A stretch of DNA of 7,199 nt from assembly GCA_030266525.1 (NCBI GenBank), contig JAJDIC010000092.1:1-7199 (forward strand), written 5' to 3'. This stretch comes from Desulfovibrio sp. OttesenSCG-928-G15 (GTDB lineage Bacteria > Desulfobacterota > Desulfovibrionia > Desulfovibrionales > Desulfovibrionaceae). The notes beneath the pieces were generated by a model, which did not search any database, was not told the origin of the DNA, and saw only the letters and a program-made list of their open reading frames with translations. Made by a program: the position numbers and the translations under genes. Shown here piece after piece: positions 5,727 through 7,199 of the stretch (positions are counted from its first letter, which is position 1; each line of letters begins with the position of its first letter).

Positions 5727-7199
5727 CTATTCCAGCGTTGTACGGCTGATTATTTCGTCCTGCACGTCCTTGCACAGCTCTACAAAAAAAGCGCTGTACC
5801 CCGCCACGCGCACTATAAGATCCCGGTGTTGTTCCGGGTTTTTCTGCGCTTTGAGCAGGGTTTCACGGTCAACGCAGTTGAACTGCATCTGGGCGTTGCC
5901 AAGAACAGAGGCGGTTCGCAGCAGGCTGGTCCAGCCTGCGCGGCCTTCGGGGGTGTCCAGCGCGCGACTGGCCAGTTTGAAGTTGTGGGCCAGGCCAAGG
6001 CTCATGGATTCCACATTGATCTTGGACACGGATTTGATGATAGCTGTCGGGCCTTTGCGGTCGGCCCCCTGAGACGGGCTCATGGCGTCGGACAGCGGCG
6101 CTTTGGCGTAACGCCCGTCCGGGCTTGCGCCGATCATCTGACCGAGCGGCGTGTTGAACGATTGGGACAGGGTGCCGTGAATGTGGCGAGCGTACAGCGA
6201 TTTGTGGCGGTTGAAGGCGCGCTCGGTGTAATCCACAATATCCTTGGCGATGCAATCAACATAATCCATGTCATTGCCGAATTTGGGCGCGGCCACGCAG
6301 TCCTTGCGTATTGCGTCAAACCCTTGCCAGTTGGCGTCCATGGCCTGTTTCAGCTCCAGCAGGGTGTATTTCTTGTCATCGTAAACCAGTTTTTTTATGG
6401 CGGCCATGCTGTCCGCGTAGGTGGCCAGCCCGGCGAAAATGGTTCCTGGCCCTTCGTACAGAACCGCGCCGCCCGCTGTGACATCCTTGCCGCTTTGCAT
6501 ACAGCCATCCACAAACAGCGACATATACGGCGTCGGGGTCATTTCGCGCACCGTTTTTTGAATGATAACAGACCCGCGGGCAGTCAGCGCCGCGATGTGC
6601 TCTACCTGGCATTTCACCGCTGCCGCAAAGTCTTCGTATGTTTTAAGGCGGGCAAGGTCGCCGGTATCAACGCCCTGTTTGCTGCCGTATGAGGGCAAAA
6701 GACCCCGGTGAAACACAAGCTCGATGGCAATCGGCCACTGGGTGAAGCCGCCCACCGTCCACTGGTGAATTCGCCCGGACTTTTGCGGTTCAACGCATCC
6801 CATCAGGCAATAGTCGCGGGCGTCATCAAAATCAAAGCCCTTGCGGAGCATCATCCGAATGTGGGCATCGTCAAAATGGCAGGCGGGCATGCCCGCTCCG
6901 GCGTGTATGACGTCCAGTATTTTTTCCAGATACTGCGCGGGAGACTGGTTGTGTATCCGGCAGGCAAGCGAGGGTTGGTACATCTGCACCTTTTCCACCG
7001 CATCCATTATGAGGTAGGTCAGCGCATTGGTGGCATCGCCCCCCTCGCGCTTCACTCCGCCGACGCACATGTTGATGAACGGCATGTACCCGGCAAAATA
7101 GGTGGCGGTAGCTTGTGGCGTATACCAGATCATTTCCGAGCATTTGATGATGAAGCAGCCCATCAGCTCAAAAGCTTGCTGCTCGTCAAGGCGCTTTGC
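5727..7199 (-). CDS. cutC: Glycyl radical enzyme, CutC-like (probable choline trimethylamine-lyase), C-terminal part
   Basis: The frame is open to the right edge, so 490 C-terminal residues are visible and the start is outside. Glycyl radical enzymes store a radical on a C-terminal glycine and pass it to an active-site cysteine. Both sites are present: MGCVEPQ with Cys135 and Glu137 of the fragment, and RVAGYSAFF with Gly467. The Cys-Gly spacing of 332 residues equals that of Desulfovibrio alaskensis CutC as I recall it (Cys489, Gly821). Downstream text such as [19 protein letters not shown]-type segments and [12 protein letters not shown] also resembles CutC, which cleaves choline to trimethylamine and acetaldehyde. 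By spacing, the choline-pocket residues Phe395 and Thr502 are kept (fragment Phe41, Thr148), but Tyr506 is Phe (fragment Phe152). FAGYMPF replaces the usual CutC FAGYQPF. Asp216 and Tyr208 are outside the window. No cutD-like activase follows; the next gene is lysS. The family call is firm. The choline substrate is inference, and another CutC-clade lyase is possible. Confidence 0.7.
   Translation of the reverse strand, partial: AKRLDEQQAFELMGCFIIKCSEMIWYTPQATATYFAGYMPFINMCVGGVKREGGDATNALTYLIMDAVEKVQMYQPSLACRIHNQSPAQYLEKILDVIHAGAGMPACHFDDAHIRMMLRKGFDFDDARDYCLMGCVEPQKSGRIHQWTVGGFTQWPIAIELVFHRGLLPSYGSKQGVDTGDLARLKTYEDFAAAVKCQVEHIAALTARGSVIIQKTVREMTPTPYMSLFVDGCMQSGKDVTAGGAVLYEGPGTIFAGLATYADSMAAIKKLVYDDKKYTLLELKQAMDANWQGFDAIRKDCVAAPKFGNDMDYVDCIAKDIVDYTERAFNRHKSLYARHIHGTLSQSFNTPLGQMIGASPDGRYAKAPLSDAMSPSQGADRKGPTAIIKSVSKINVESMSLGLAHNFKLASRALDTPEGRAGWTSLLRTASVLGNAQMQFNCVDRETLLKAQKNPEQHRDLIVRVAGYSAFFVELCKDVQDEIISRTTLE

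Noticed and set aside
5715..6692. Long plus-strand open frame of 325 codons
   Set aside because: It is antisense to the conserved glycyl radical enzyme, including its radical glycine region, and shows no family resemblance.
5727..7199. Alternative identities for the glycyl radical enzyme: pyruvate formate-lyase, isethionate sulfite-lyase or DHPS lyase
   Set aside because: Pyruvate formate-lyase has adjacent Cys-Cys at the active site, whereas here the motif is GCVEP. The Cys-Gly spacing of 332 and the KSGR..QWT segment fit CutC better than isethionate sulfite-lyase, whose spacing I recall as 337, though substrate is not proven.

Overview
The window reads as a chromosomal segment of a Desulfovibrio-like sulfate reducer (Desulfovibrionaceae). 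This is inferred from the gene order lysS-lolC-lolD-bamA, the moderately GC-rich coding sequence and the presence of a CutC-type glycyl radical enzyme. No marker in the window fixes the species. Every gene I can support lies on the minus strand, so the transcription order is right to left.

Layout in transcription order: (1) 7199-5727, the C-terminal ~490 residues of a glycyl radical enzyme closely resembling choline trimethylamine-lyase (CutC), with both the radical cysteine and glycine motifs intact. (2) 5726-5563, a short intergenic stretch with a perfect 14-bp inverted repeat and a weak candidate promoter. (3) lysS (5562-3922), class II lysyl-tRNA synthetase with an unusual low-complexity N-terminal extension. 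(4) lolC (3907-2678), a LolC/LolE-family permease starting 14 nt after lysS. (5) 2677-2134, an unusually long AT-rich gap with a possible terminator, a possible promoter and two overlapping, mutually exclusive inverted repeats. (6) lolD (2133-1417), the ATPase of the lipoprotein-releasing ABC transporter. (7) bamA (1433 to beyond position 1), whose start overlaps the lolD end by 17 nt. It encodes a signal peptide, an N-terminal TolB-like domain, then POTRA domains. The outer-membrane barrel lies outside the window.

Together LolC and LolD form the inner-membrane machine that releases outer-membrane lipoproteins, and BamA is the core of the outer-membrane protein insertase. The locus is therefore an envelope-biogenesis cluster headed by a translation gene. 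The glycyl radical enzyme is functionally separate: no activating-enzyme gene lies downstream of it, and a stem-loop and intergenic gap separate it from lysS. The points most worth a second look are the BamA domain architecture, the active-site substitution and missing downstream activase of the CutC-like enzyme, the AT-rich lolC-lolD gap, and the LysS extension.
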